A DNA stretch of 64,000 nucleotides, from contig NC_084610.1 in assembly GCF_033807715.1 (NCBI RefSeq), positions 131,001 to 195,000 on the forward strand. Direction: 5' to 3'. Shown here in pieces: positions 10,739 through 22,499 of this stretch (positions are counted from its first letter, which is position 1; the number at the start of each line of letters is the position of its first letter). This stretch comes from Cololabis saira. Lineage: Eukaryota > Chordata > Actinopteri > Beloniformes > Belonidae. The notes beneath the pieces are model-generated. The model was not told the DNA's origin and made no database searches. It saw only the letters and a program-made list of their open reading frames with translations. Position numbers and translations under genes: made by a program.

Positions 10739-11623
10739 ATTAGGGCCCGAGCACTGACAATGCGAAGGCCCTATTCTATCTGTAGGAATTTTTTTCGTTT
10801 TTTTCCTCGTTTTTATTTTTTTTCTTCCGACAAAATGAGGGCCTTTTTTCCCCCTAAACGTCCCCCCCAAAAGTCACCAAATTTTGCACCAAGCCAGGCC
10901 TGGCGTAAAATTTGATATTTAATGGTTTGCATAAATGGGCGTGGCAAAATGGCTCAACAGCGCCCCCTAGAAAACTTCGTGCCTCAAGCCCCACAATACG
11001 TTTTGACGTACATGCACGAAAATCGGTACACACCTGTATCATGTCGCAACTTAAAGAAAAGTCTCTTGGCGCCATGGCCGAAACCGAACAGGAAGTCGGC
11101 CATTTTAAATTAATCGTGTCATTTTGGCGCAATTTATGCCATTTTCATGTGTCGTACTTTAACGAACTCCTCCTAGCAGGATCATCCGTTCAACATAAAA
11201 CTCGCTCAGTAGTCACAAAAGACATTAACGATGAAAAGTTATCAAAATTGTGAGTTTTCATGAAATGGCGTGGCCGTGGCACCGCGTCAATCTTCAACGT
11301 TAAACAGGAAGTGATACTAGTAGCTGAGGTAGATATTTGATAGTTCTTATTTTCTGCTATAACCTTTGAACGGGTTGTGATACAGACATGTGGGTGGTGT
11401 CATTGGAATTGGTTTAGAGTCCTTAACCTTCATTGATGTAAATTAGCCCCGCCCCTTCTTCTGATTGGTCAATATTTGATAGTTCCTATTTTCTGACATA
11501 ACTTTTGAATGGTTTGACATAAAGAGTCATGGGTGGTGTCATCGGACTTAGTTTTGAGTACTTAACCTTCATTGGTGAAAATTGCATGCGTGAGGGCCCG
11601 TTCATCGCTGCTTGCAGCTTTAA
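10739..11623. repeat. High-copy teleost-type repeat ('agggcccgagcac' element)
   Basis: It starts 'ttagggcccgagcactgac' and ends 'gagggcccgttcatcgctgc', then 'ttgcagctttaat'. The GGGCCCG blocks at both ends are partly inverted. I recognise this as a very common fish interspersed repeat, from memory and not from a second copy here. ORFs on both strands across 10854-11253 have no domain I can name. Confidence 0.6.
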
Positions 11624-11878
11624 TTTTCAATAGTTTTTCTATCAACATTTCTGACACCACATGTTTTGGTTTCATTCACTTCTCTTGACAAAAGGGACTT
11701 TTATTTATTCAATTCAATTCAGGGATGTTTTATGTTGCAGACTCACTTTCCTTTTCTACAGTAACATTTATTTCTTTATGATTTTGTTGTTTTTTTTAAC
11801 TTAATTTCTCCATTTTCAAGGGTCATGTTTATTTTTCTTCAGGTAGTTTTTTAAAATTTGAAGTCAGTTTTTTATTTC

Positions 11879-12597
11879 ATCAAGGCTAATCAAGGCTGTA
11901 CTAAGTTGTCTTTTATTAATATGTTCTATAATATGTAGTGTGCGTCTGACATTATCTTGCGTCTGTCTGCCCTTTATAAACCCTGATTGGTCTTCATCTA
12001 TTAAGTAAGGAAGAAGATGTTCCAGCCTTCTAGAAATGATGGACGTGAATATTTTATCGTCTACGTTTAATATGGAAATCGGTCTGTAAGATTCACACAA
12101 CTCTTTGTCTTTGCCCTCCTTTAGTATCACCGAAATCACTGCTTCCTTCCATGATGGAGGTATTTTACCATGTTTAAGAGTCCAATTCAGAGATTTAAGT
12201 AATGTAGGTGCAAGGTCCTCCGCAAAGATCTTGTACCACTCATTTGGGAAGCCATCACTTCCTGGGCACTTATTGTTTTTCAAATTACTTATAGCTCTGT
12301 CTAGTTCTTTCTTTGTAATTGGAGCGGATAAAGAATCGTTTTGTACCTTGCCTATGGAGGGGAGATCCAATGTTAGTAAGTATTTTCTAATCATCTCATC
12401 TTCCACTGGATCTGGTTCCGAGTACAATGACACATAATATTTTTCGAAGCAATTTTCTATTTCCTGAGGTTTAGAAGTTATAACGTTATTCAATGGGTCT
12501 CTAATCTTAGATATGCAGCTTTTAATTTGTTGATTTCTAAGGCGTCGTGCCAGGATCTTTGTTGCTTTAGGACCAGATTCGTAAAAGGTCTGTTTTG
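11879..12597 (-). pseudogene. L1/Tx1-like LINE copy B, reverse transcriptase N-terminal part
   Basis: The minus strand reads ESGPKATKILARRLRNQQIK before the ATG of a 209-codon ORF. That ORF contains FEKYYVSLYSEP, NNKCPGSDGFPNEWYKIF, PPSWKEAVISVILKEGKD, SYRPISILNVDDKIF, DEDQSGFIKGRQTQDNVR and then ALISLD. This is the fingers and early palm of an L1/Tx1-type reverse transcriptase. The frame stops just where motif A Asp should follow, and the rest of ORF2 and the 3' UTR are missing. It is the downstream half of the endonuclease at 16548-17658. L2 copy B inserted between them, and the two halves join in frame at 'TKQ'. Confidence 0.87.
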
Positions 12598-12814
12598 ACC
12601 TGATCTGACCAGCGATGACATGTTTAGTCGCATGCTCTCGCTCCGTCGCTGGTTGTATCGGTGGTGTTCAGAAAACGACGTGGCCTTTATTGACAATTGG
12701 GAAACGTTCTGGGGAAAGCCCGGTCTGATTAGAAGAGACGGCATTCATCCCACCCGGGATGGTGCTGCTCTTGTCTCTAGTAATTTGGCCTGTTTCATTA
12801 GACCCTCTCCCTGA
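12598..12814 (+). pseudogene. L2 ORF1 C-terminal end, SGNH/GDSL esterase-like
   Basis: The open frame ends with [15 protein letters not shown], then [19 protein letters not shown] and a stop at 12812-12814. D-x-x-H in DGIHPT is the catalytic Asp-His block of SGNH hydrolases, and an esterase in ORF1 is known for CR1/L2-clade LINEs. The nucleophile Ser and oxyanion blocks lie upstream and were lost by 5' truncation. ORF2 follows about 150 bp downstream. Not functional on its own. Confidence 0.82.
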
Positions 12815-12959
12815 CATCGCAGGGTCCAGGCCAGGATCCAGAGCTGTAGTTTAACACACTTCTCTGCTGCTTCTCGAGGACCAACGCCTGCCAACAAAAC
12901 TATAACATTACATGATGTAACTGGTAACTCTAACCAGGTGCCTAGCAAAATAGAAGTAG

Positions 12960-15595
12960 TTGCAGTTCCCCCGCCCTCCACTAGTTCACCAGGTGCGGCG
13001 TTATAGAGGCGTTAACCAAAATAATCTTGTAAAAATTAAAACCAATGCACATTTGGTACCAATAAGAGACCGAAAAATTAGATGCGGACTACTAAATATA
13101 CGATCGTTAAGCTCCAAGTCTCTGTTAGTAAACAATATAATTACAGAGAGCAGGAGTGATGTTTTCTGCTTAAAAGAAACATGGTTACAGGATGAAGAGT
13201 ATGTTAGTTTGAATGAATCAACTCCGCCCGGCTACTTTAATCATCACATTCCTAGAAACACGGGCCGGGGCGGAGGAGTCGCAGCAATTTATAACTCCAG
13301 TCTCCAAACAAAAATTGAACCTAAGTGCAATCATAATACGTTTGAAAGCCTCACGCTTAGTCTGAAATTTCCGAGCTGGAAATCAGAGAAGCCAGTTGTG
13401 TTAGTGGTAGTGTATCGGCCCCCTGCTGGCGCTTATCTAGAGTTTTTGTCTGAATTTTCAGATTTCCTTTCTGGATTATTGATCAGTACAGATAAATTCA
13501 TCATAGTGGGTGATTTTAATATTCATATGGATGTTGAAAGCGATAATCTTAAATTAGCTTTCAATTCTCTTCTAGAATCAATGGGTATCTCACAAAAAGT
13601 GGACGGGCCGACGCATTGTTTTGGTCATACTCTCGATCTCGTTCTCACCTACGGTGTTGAAACTGATGGTCTGTTGGTGTCACCTGTTAACTCCCTTTTA
13701 TCCGACCATTATTTAATAACGTTGGAATTGAATGTTGTTGATGTTGAAGTGCAGGGCAGGAGGTATTATTTTAGCAGATGTTTGTCTGATGAAGCTATTG
13801 CTAAATTTAAGGAGACCATTGCTCGTCTTGCGACAGTGGAAAATAGTGAAGCCTCTACTGAAGCAATAGAGGCCAGTGACCTGGGTTCTACCTCTGATGT
13901 TGATTTTCTTGTTAGTAACACTGCTGATCTGTTGCACTCAGCTTTAGATGAAGTTGCTCCTTTGAAAAGGAGGGTTTCTAGCCACAGGAGCTTAACTCCC
14001 TGGTACAATTCAGATATTCGCATGTTGAAACAAAGCGTGCGTAAAATAGAAAGGAAGTGGCACTCTTGTAAGTCTGTAGACTCTTATCGTGAATGGAAAG
14101 ATATTCTAATAGTATATAAAAAAGCCATTCGCAAAGCAAGAACAGCTTATTATTCAACGTTGATAGAGGATAACAAAAGTAACCCACGTTTTCTGTTCAG
14201 CACTGTAGCCAGGCTGACAAAGAGTCACAGCTCTGTGGAGCCGTGTATTCCTGCAGCTCTCAGTAGTGAGGACTTTATGAGCTTCTTTAACAGTAAAATC
14301 ACGAGAATTAGAGAAGAAATCAACCAGCCGGTTGTGGGCGTTTCTTCAGCTTTAGCGACTTCCCTAGGCTCTGACTTGTCTCTAGACTATTTTGATCCTA
14401 TAGACCTCCCTGAGCTGACTTCACTCGTTAATAGAGCTAAGTCAACCACATGTATGTTAGACCCCATCCCGACTCGACTATTCAAAAATGTTTTTTCTCT
14501 TATTGGTGTGACAATACTGGACCAAATCAACCTATCCCTAAGCTTAGGATATGTACCACAGGTTTTCAAATTGGCAGTAATTAAACCTTTACTTAAAAAA
14601 CCTTCCCTTGACCCAGACACCTTAGCTAATTATAGGCCAATTTCTAACCTTCCATTTGTATCTAAAATTCTGGAAAAGGCAGTTTCAAGCCAGTTATGTG
14701 ACTATTTGTATAGAAATGATCTGTTTGAAGTCTTTCAGTCAGGGTTCAGAATGCATCATAGCACAGAGACAGCACTGGTTCGAGTTACGAATGACCTTCT
14801 TATGGCCTCAGATAAGGGATTAGTGTCCATATTGGTATTCAGGCATGTCTTAGGGACATCAAGGACTGGATGTCCAGAAATTTCTTGCTTCTAAATTCAG
14901 ATAAAACAGAGGTTATCATTCTTGGTCCAGAGCATCTTAGGAAGGGATTAGATGGTGTTGTGATGGCTTCCAGTGCAACTGTGAGAAACCTTGGTGTTGT
15001 TTTCGATCAGGATTTGTCGTTTAAACCATATGTTAATCAGGTTTGTAAAATAGCGTTTTTCCATCTCCGTAATATTGCAAAAATTAGGAAAATCCTCTCG
15101 CAGAGGGATGCAGAAAAACTAGTTCATGCGTTTGTATCTTCTAGACTGGATTACTGTAATGTGTTGTTAGCAGGATGTCCAAGTAATTTGCTGAATAGGC
15201 TCCAGCTGATCCAGAATGCAGCAGCACGAGTACTGACAGGAATTAGCAGGAGAGACCACGTCTCTCCAGTGTTAGCGTCGCTCCATTGGCTACCTGTAAA
15301 ATTCAGAATTCAATTTAAAATTTTATTACTTGCATATAAAGCCCAAAACGGCTTAGCTCCGCAGTATTTACAAGATTTGATAGTGCCTTATGTTCCTGGC
15401 CGAGCTCTCCGCTCCCAGGGTGCAGGTTTACTCGTAGTTCCTAGAGTATCTAAATGTAGATTTGGAGGGCGGGCGTTCTGCTATCAGGCACCATTACTTT
15501 GGAACCAACTTCCAATCTGGGTTAAGGAGGCTGACACCACCTCCACCTTTAAAACTAAACTTAAAACCTTTCTGTTTAGTAAAGCTTATAGTTAG
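12960..15595 (+). pseudogene. L2 ORF2 copy B: endonuclease and reverse transcriptase with palm deletion
   Basis: The first frame (12960-14894, 644 codons) contains an AP-type endonuclease: [50 protein letters not shown] and [10 protein letters not shown]. It continues into the reverse transcriptase ([31 protein letters not shown]). At about 14834 the sequence jumps from 'VSILV' to the 'ACLRD' region, about 350 bp missing compared with copy A. Motif A, motif B and the YADD box are therefore gone. The remaining C-terminus runs in another frame (14870-15595): [49 protein letters not shown]. The two frames are open but the enzyme cannot be active. Confidence 0.92.
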
Positions 15596-16540
15596 TGTTT
15601 AGTAAACCTCTAGCTGGTGTTGGTAAATCTCTAGGTAGTGTAAACTTTAGTGTGTTAGAGTCAGTAGTCATAGTCGCAGCTATAGAACAAAACTATAATA
15701 GTTGGTCTCAAATATAGCTTCGCGGTAGATATGCTGCTATAGGCTTATGCTGCAGGGGGGCACCGACATGATCCGCTGGGCGGTGCCTCTCACCCTTCTT
15801 CTCCTCTCCTTTTCCCTGCCTCTCTTCTCCATTACCATTTTTATTTATTATAAATATCTCATAGCTATCATTTTTGTCCATCGTTCCTGTAGTTTCTTGT
15901 GCCGGCCCCCCTTTTTTCTCTTTTGTGTATGTTTGCAGGCCGGAGCCTCAGGAGCTGCGTTCTGGCCTGTGTTCCCGGCCCTCCCCCCCCTCTGGTCATC
16001 CCATTGCTTCTTCCACCTGCCTACGTGGATGTCTGCTGTTGCTGCTTCCGCCTGCCTGCACCCCCCCCCCCCTCTGGTCATCCCGCTACTCCTTCCACAT
16101 GACTGTTGTGTGCTGCTGACGCCCCCCCCCCCTCTGGTCATCCCGCTGCTGCTTCCACATGACTGTTGTGTGCTGCTGACGCCCCTCCCCCCACCTCTGG
16201 TCATCCCGCTGCTGCTTCCACCTGCCTGCTGTGTGCTGTCGACGTCCCTGACTCCCCCAGTCTGGCCTTCGGCAGGAGGGTCCCCCCTTATGAGCCTGGT
16301 CCTGCTCAAGGTTTCTTCCCTCCTAAAGGGGAGTTTTTCCTTGCCACTGTTTGGCTTAAGGCTTTTCTCCCACTAAGGGAGTTTTTACCTGCCATTGTTT
16401 ATATAATAATTGCTCGGGGGTTTATGTTTATGTTTATGTTCATGTTCATGTTCATGTTCTGGATCTCTGGAAAGCGTCTAGAGACAACATCTGTTGTATT
16501 AGACGCTATATAAATAAAATTGAATTGAATTGAATTGAAT
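15596..16540 (+). mobile_element. L2 copy B 3' UTR
   Basis: A non-coding tail of the LINE. It contains C-rich tandem repeats of about 60 bp ('ctctggtcatcccgctgctg' units at about 15990-16245), the 'aaaggggagtttttccttgc' block, a TTTATG/TTCATG run and the terminal TTGAA units. Fragments of the same tail recur at 2381, 8452/9617 and 22500, so it serves as the reference for them. Confidence 0.9.
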
Positions 16541-16547
16541 TGTTTTG

Positions 16548-17658
16548 TGAATCTAATTTTCTCTTCAAGTTCATCAGTAAGAATCGCATCTATTTGTTTC
16601 CTGATTTCTTTTAACTGATTCGTCAGTGTTACATCTTTATCCGTTTGTTTTTGTTTCTCTAATTTTTTCAATTCTTCCTGTAATTTTTCATATTTTAGCC
16701 TCTTCACTTTATTCATGTAAGCTGTCCGTGAAATCAAATTCCCTCTCATAATTGCTTTAATCGTATCCCATACCATCGTTGGTTCCACTTCACTATTACT
16801 TGTAGTATTATTTTCAATAGAGTCCTTAATTTCTCGTCTTATATCCTTAACAGTCATTGTGTTATTCAGAATCCCAATATTCATTCTCCACAGTGTGCTT
16901 TTATGTCTGTCATTTAATTGTATAGTTAAGTAGACTGCATTATGGTCTGAAACATCCGAGGTCCCTATTGAACATTCTTTCACCCTATGTCTATCTGAGA
17001 TATTCATCAGAAAGAAATCTATTCTAGAGTGAGTCTGGTGTGTGGCTGAGAAATGGGTAAAGTCCTTCTCTGAACCATGAAGATTCCTCCAGACATCGAA
17101 CATACCAGACTCTTTGATTAAAATGTTAAGGCTTTTTGACATATGCAGTTTGTGTTGTTTTTTACTTGTCGTGTCTAATGAGTAATTCAGGATTGTATTC
17201 CAGTCGCCGGCACAGATCAGTATACCCTCACTGAAAGTGACAATCTTATCAAAAAACTGAGTAAAGATTTTTTTATCACTTTCTGGAGGTATATAGATAC
17301 AAGCAAATGTGACTAATATGTTATCAAGTTTTCCTTTGACTAAAACATATCTGCCTTCCTTATCTCCTTCTGCCTTAATCAAGTCAAAATTCAGAGAGTT
17401 AGATATCATAATAGCCACTCCTCTTTTCCTGCTGTTCTTGCATGCACTGAAAAAGGAATTTGAATATCCAAACCTCTTCAACTTATTATGTTCTTCGTTA
17501 GACAAATGTGTTTCTTGCAGCATTACAACATGTGATTTATCCTTTTTTAACTTTGCCAACACTTTGCTCCTCTTAATCGGATGTCGTAGGCCATTTACAT
17601 TCAAAGACGTAATCTTTAAGCTATCCAGCCTTGGCATGAGCATCACAGGTGACAACAA
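16548..17658 (-). pseudogene. L1/Tx1-like LINE copy B, ORF2 endonuclease part
   Basis: The minus-strand ORF opens at 17658 with MLSPVMLMPR. It reads ITSLNVNGLRHPIKRSKVL, VMLQETHLSNEEH, RGVAIMIS, ILICAGDWNTILN, SRIDFFLMN and TSDVSDHNAVYLTI. These are the Asn, Glu, Asp and Asp-His blocks of an L1-type AP endonuclease. The linker ends at EKIRFTKQ, where L2 copy B interrupts it; the reverse transcriptase resumes at 12597 downwards. The tail of the ORF below 16547 is L2 3' UTR and not part of the protein. Downstream of the RT N-terminus the element is lost. Confidence 0.9.
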
Positions 17659-17702
17659 TCTCCCCCAGAAAAAAACACAGAACAGTGATAACGGTAACTA
17701 TT

Positions 17703-19029
17703 CAACACAGTCTCACTCCGGAGGCGTCGGATTCCGACGAACGGTCAAGAGCCATTGGCGCCATCTACTGACGCAAAAGGTACCCTTCTGCGTCTCTTTC
17801 AGACGCAAGTAGGCTGCAATTGACTCCAATGTAATCCCGTCTGCGGGTATATCTGACGCTCAGAGCAGCTGATCACCGCGTCCTCATTCCTCTTTTAAAA
17901 TGCAAATACTTCAATTTAAACATTTTTATCCCACAATCTCTGTTCAGTGAGTATCATGCATGGTTTATCAGTTATTAAGAAGCATTTTTCCACTTTGACC
18001 AGAGTGAAATGCGGATGGAATTGGGCACCAACAAACGACAGCAGCCTTTTTGAAAAATATATTTTTAGTTTAATGCATTGCATGCATGCGTTTATAATTC
18101 CCATATATTCTGTGGCTGTAGCCTACTAGTTGTCTGACATTTTTGGGAGATGTATATATATTTTAAAAACTTAAATAAGGGACTAGTAGCCGTCGTCTCG
18201 CTTTATATCCTCCCCCCACCTTTCCGCTACCAAATCACCATGACAACCAAACACTACACTCCCGACTCCTCTCACATAAAAACGTACCCTGCCTACTTGT
18301 TCCAAAGTACAAAAACGTAGAGGGATTACAATAATAGCCCTTGAATTGTATAAATACATTTTTCTGACTATTCCTTTTGCGACCAAGTCACGGACTTTCA
18401 AGATTCGGGAACCCCCTCTGGGAATTCCATCTACGTCATAGTGACGGGGGGATCCTGGAGACGTGACAGATGTCCCGGTCGTGGGCCGTTGACTGGTATC
18501 AGCCCATGGAATGAGGCATTATTTAGTCCCATAAGTAGGCTAGTGGGGGGCTATTAACCTGCTAGTAGTTATCGGCCAGTTGTTTCAGTTATGGATAACT
18601 GAAACAAATGGTTTGAGTAGCCCAGTAATGATTTGTACGCTTGGTAAGTCTCAGCCAATCACGGGGCTGGTTGTTAGTAGGTAGGGACCCGGATCATGCC
18701 AGCCAATCAGAATCCTGGAAAAACATCAACAAATGACACGTGTAACTTCCAGTTACTTCCAAGACGGAACGAGTCTTTCGTTGGAGTGACAGAGAAGTGG
18801 AGTTACTTTTAAGTGTGACTTTAGAATATTAAACAGGTAAAATACAAGAAAATATTGACGGTGGCCAAACTAATTGTAAACACAGATCGCACACGTGACG
18901 GTGAAGAAAAGAGTTGTTTTTATCAGTGATGGATAATTGTAGGCAATACACTACCCATAATCCTCAGCTACCGTTGCTATAGAGACGACGCCAGTCCGCT
19001 TTGCTTGACAAAATCGTTTTAACTATTTA

Positions 19030-19079
<50 letters not shown>

Positions 19080-19414
19080 TATATATCAGCAGCATTTCGT
19101 GTCTATTTTTGAACAGTTCACTAATGCTTTGAGCTACGAGGCTGAAATTCTAGACTCTGTATCAGGAGGTGACTCTCATCCACTGTGCGGATTTTCAGAT
19201 CTGTGTGACCTTCAGAAGTGTCAAAGGTCACGCTTTTCAGCCTGCAAAGACTATTTTGTGTCTTTTTTTGAATAGTTCACTCATGCTTTGAGCTAAGAGG
19301 CTGAAATTCTAGACTCTGTATCAGGAGGTGACTCTCATCCACTGAATTTCAGCCTCGTAGCTCAAAGCATTAGTGAACTGTTCAAAAATAGACACGAAAT
19401 GCTGCTGATATATA

Positions 19415-19461
<47 letters not shown>

Positions 19462-20791
19462 TAAATAGTTAAAACGATTTTGTCAAGCAAAGCGGACTGG
19501 CGTCGTCTCTATAGCAACGGTAGCTGAGGATTATGGGTAGTGTATTGCCTACAATTATCCATCACTGATAAAAACAACTCTTTTCTTCACCAGCGTCACG
19601 TGTGCGATCTGTGTTTACAATTAGTTTGGCCACCGTCAATATTATCTTGTATTTTACCTGTTTAATATTCTAAAGTCACACTTAAAAGTAACTCCACTTC
19701 TCTGTCACTCCAACGAAAGACTCGTTCCGTCTTGGAAGTAACTGGAAGTTACACGTGTCCTTTGTTGATGTTTTTCCAGGATTCTGATTGGCTGGCATGA
19801 TCCGGGTCCCTACCTACTAACAACCAGCCCCGTGATTGGCTGAGACTTACCAAGCGTACAAATCATTACTGGGCTACTCAAACAATTTGTTTCAGTTATC
19901 CATAACTGAAACAAATGGCCGTTAACTACTAGCAGGTTAATAGCCCCCCACTAGCCTACTTATGGGACTAAATAATGCCTCATTCCATGGGCTGATACCA
20001 GTCAACGGCCCACGACCGGGACATCTGTCACGTGTCCAGGATCCCCCCTGTCACTATGACGTAGAGGGAATTCCCAGAGGGGGTTCCCGAATCTTGAAAG
20101 TCCGTGACTTGGTCGCAAAAGGAATAGTCAGAAAAATGTATTTATACAATTCAAGGGCTATTATTGTAATCCCTCTACGTTTTTGTACTTGGAACAAGTA
20201 GGCAGGGTACGTTTTTATGTGAGAGGAGTCGGGAGTGTAGTGTTTGGTTGTCATGGTGATTTGGTAGCGGAAAGGTGGGGGGAGGATATAAAGCGAGACG
20301 ACGGCTACTAGTCCCTTATTTAAGTTTTTAAAATATATATACATCTCCCAAAAATGTCAGACAACTAGTAGGCTACAGCCACAGAATATATGGGAATTAT
20401 AAACGCATGCATGCAATGCATTAAACTAAAAATATATTTTTCAAAAAGGCTGCTGTCGTTTGTTGGTGCCCAATTCCATCCGCATTTCACTCTGGTCAAA
20501 GTGGAAAAATGCTTCTTAATAACTGATAAACCATGCATGATACTCACTGAACAGAGATTGTGGGATAAAAATGTTTAAATTGAAGTATTTGCATTTTAAA
20601 AGAGGAATGAGGACGTGGTGATCAGCTGCTCTGAGCGTCAGATATAGCCGCAGACGGGATTACATTGGAGTCAATTGGAGCCTACTTGCGTCTGAAAGAG
20701 ACGCAGAAGGGTACCTTTTGCGTCAGTAGATGGCGCCAATGGCTCTTGACCGTTCGTCGGAATCCGACGCCTCCGGAGTGAGACTGTGTTG
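17703..20791. repeat. 3.1 kb inverted repeat (two 1447-bp arms, 195-bp spacer)
   Basis: The left arm 17703-19149 and the right arm 19345-20791 are reverse complements over their whole length, with only a few substitutions and 1-base indels in the parts I compared. Outer ends are 'caacacagtctcactccgga' and its complement ending 'gagactgtgttg'. Each arm carries an (ATT)n run, a subterminal block 'gccatctactgacgcaaaag' and a small hairpin 'cagttatggataactg'. The spacer contains a second, slightly diverged copy of the inner arm end ('gaggctgaaattctagactc'). The only ORFs are mirror copies under 80 codons; no transposase is seen. No target duplication is evident. A foldback-type DNA element or a duplicated-inverted segment are both possible. 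Confidence 0.9.
19150..19344. repeat. Spacer of the inverted repeat, with direct repeat
   Basis: The segment 'ctagactctgtatcaggagg' plus 'tgactctcatccactg' occurs just inside the left arm (19150-19184) and again next to the right arm (about 19310-19344). About 125 bp of unique sequence lies between. This suggests a tandem duplication before or during inversion. Confidence 0.75.
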
Positions 20792-21060
20792 GTCTGACTA
20801 CTCCATGAGCTAAACCGGAAGCCATTTTAACATGTTTTTAATGTCCTTATTTGATAGGCCGGTATTTTCGTCCTCGTGAGTGACTGCTCCGCGTGCACCT
20901 CAGGAGCGCGCTGTCACCACGTCACAGCTGCCACGCCACGTTCACGCGCTGTCTGTCTTTCAGTCATGTGATGACGGATGTGAGAGGTTTGATTGACAGC
21001 TGCTCCAGAGGACCTGCAGGTCTGGATCCGGAATCCAGACAGAGTCATGTGATCACCAGT
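20792..21060. other. Unassigned stretch after the inverted repeat
   Basis: No ORF of note. A single sequence 'agaggacctgcaggtctgga' at about 21007 matches the unit of the 40-bp minisatellite at 60641-61744. Confidence 0.4.
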
Positions 21061-21570
21061 TCTTCAGTGTAATCTGATTACTATAATGGTAAATAGTGTA
21101 ATTTCAAGTTTATAATTTCAGTCTTTAATATTTAAAATTCAGGTTTCATCTCCAAATTAAGTCCAATTTAAATCAGTAACATTTACTATTCATGACTTTT
21201 CTGAGGTGGAGGGGGGTGTTGGAGCTGGTTATTCTGCTAGACGACTTTGGGACTAGTTAATAGTCGTGTCAATCCTTAAAAGCTCTGGAGTCAATCCTCC
21301 AATAGTGTAGAAATAGCGGTAGTGCAGTCGCCAAATATATCTGATCTCAGCTGATGGATGAAAACATTTATAGAGTTCATCATCATCCACTTCTCTGTGT
21401 TATTGTGCTGCAGTTGAATACAAGCTCATATGGAAACTAGCTGAACCAGGATGGAGCTGATGTTCTACAACTCACACAGGATGATGAAATTAGTAGGTTT
21501 CTTTTCGGTCTTGGTCTTGATACTCTCTGGTCTGGTCCTGGTCTTGGTCTTGACTACAGCCTACATGTTT
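21061..21570 (-). repeat. Interspersed repeat family X, copy 1 (inverted)
   Basis: The reverse complement matches 23690-24180 and 32545-33050 over the blocks 'gctccatcctggttcagcta', 'ctgagatcagatat' and 'agaataaccagctccaacac'. It ends in a pyrimidine/purine run of 'ggtcttggtcttga' type. It is non-coding. Probably a DNA transposon, unclassified here. 21571-22500 beyond it holds nothing I can support as a gene. Confidence 0.8.
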
Positions 21571-22499
21571 CTAAAACTGATCCTGACAGTCCTGCTCGGT
21601 GGCTCCTCTCTGACGGAGCTGCTCTGCCCTCTTGTGGCCGCCGGCCGACACTGCAGCAGCTCCTGCTGCTTCAGAGGAAACAGGTTTGTGTTCAGCAGCA
21701 GGTCTCCCGGGTAATCCTGCAGGATTAGGGAGTATAGGGACCAGCGCCGGGGTCTCTGGTGGACAGTAATCCTCCTGTCCTCCGATGGTCCCACAGCTGA
21801 TCCCCTCAGCTGGACACATCTGCAGCTGCAGGGACATCCGTGGATCATACCTGTAAAGTTTTAGATTTAACAAGGGAAATTTTCCACCAACCCAGGTCCA
21901 GTATCTTACATTTCAAGACAGATTTATGAGAAATCTAAAATATCTACCTGTCAACCACTTACAAACTACAATTATGTGCTCAAAATCTGATAGGAGGACC
22001 TTTGTTGACACTGAGATGCTGAGGACTTCTTATTCCTATAATAGAGCCTAAATGAAAACACAAAGGGGAATTAAAGCACATTTATTTATTTTTAAATATT
22101 TTCAGTTTATATACACAGTGATTGTCTTCAAATGAAACATTTACATTTTCTTTTTATTTGTCATTTTCACTCATAAGGTATTCACTGACATCGGTCCTTC
22201 CCCCGTGAGAGACACTAAGAAAACAGTTGCAAAGCTTTCAGAACGGGCAACTGAGCCCCGTCCTGCTCATCTTTAGGAAAGTAAATTTAATTTCCCATTT
22301 TTAGAGATATTTACACGAAGTCTTCACTTTTTGGGTAGAAATACCTTCTCTGTCGTTACATTCATCCATCTCTCTGATTTGTTGAGTTTGCTCCCGTTGT
22401 CACCACTAACCTCCCAGAACTGCCACCCAGGCTGCAGCAGGGGGCGGTTCTCGCGAGGCTAGTGACAATTTAGTTTGGGAGGGCGACGGGAAAGAGGGG

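Larger units (their letters stand above)
12598..16540 (+). mobile_element. L2-clade LINE copy B (5'-truncated, inserted in L1/Tx1-like copy)
   Basis: A 3943-bp insertion flanked by TGTTTTG at 12591-12597 and 16541-16547, a 7-bp target duplication. Removing it rejoins the minus-strand L1-like ORF2. It holds the end of ORF1 (12598-12814), ORF2 (about 12960-15595), a 3' UTR (15596-16540) with about four degenerate 'ctctggtcatcccgctgctg' repeats, and a tail of TTGAA units. CR1/L2 elements end in short tandem repeats rather than poly(A), which agrees. Confidence 0.92.

Noticed and set aside
12105..12437. 110-codon plus-strand ORF
   Set aside because: Antisense shadow of the L1/Tx1-like reverse transcriptase.
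15747..16376. 209-codon ORF in the L2 3' UTR
   Set aside because: Falls in C-rich tandem repeats of the LINE tail, has no homology to LINE proteins, and is not kept in the other tail copies.
17916..20578. Duplicated 60-62 codon ORFs within the inverted repeat
   Set aside because: Mirror copies of the same sequence, short, with no recognisable domain; likely chance ORFs.
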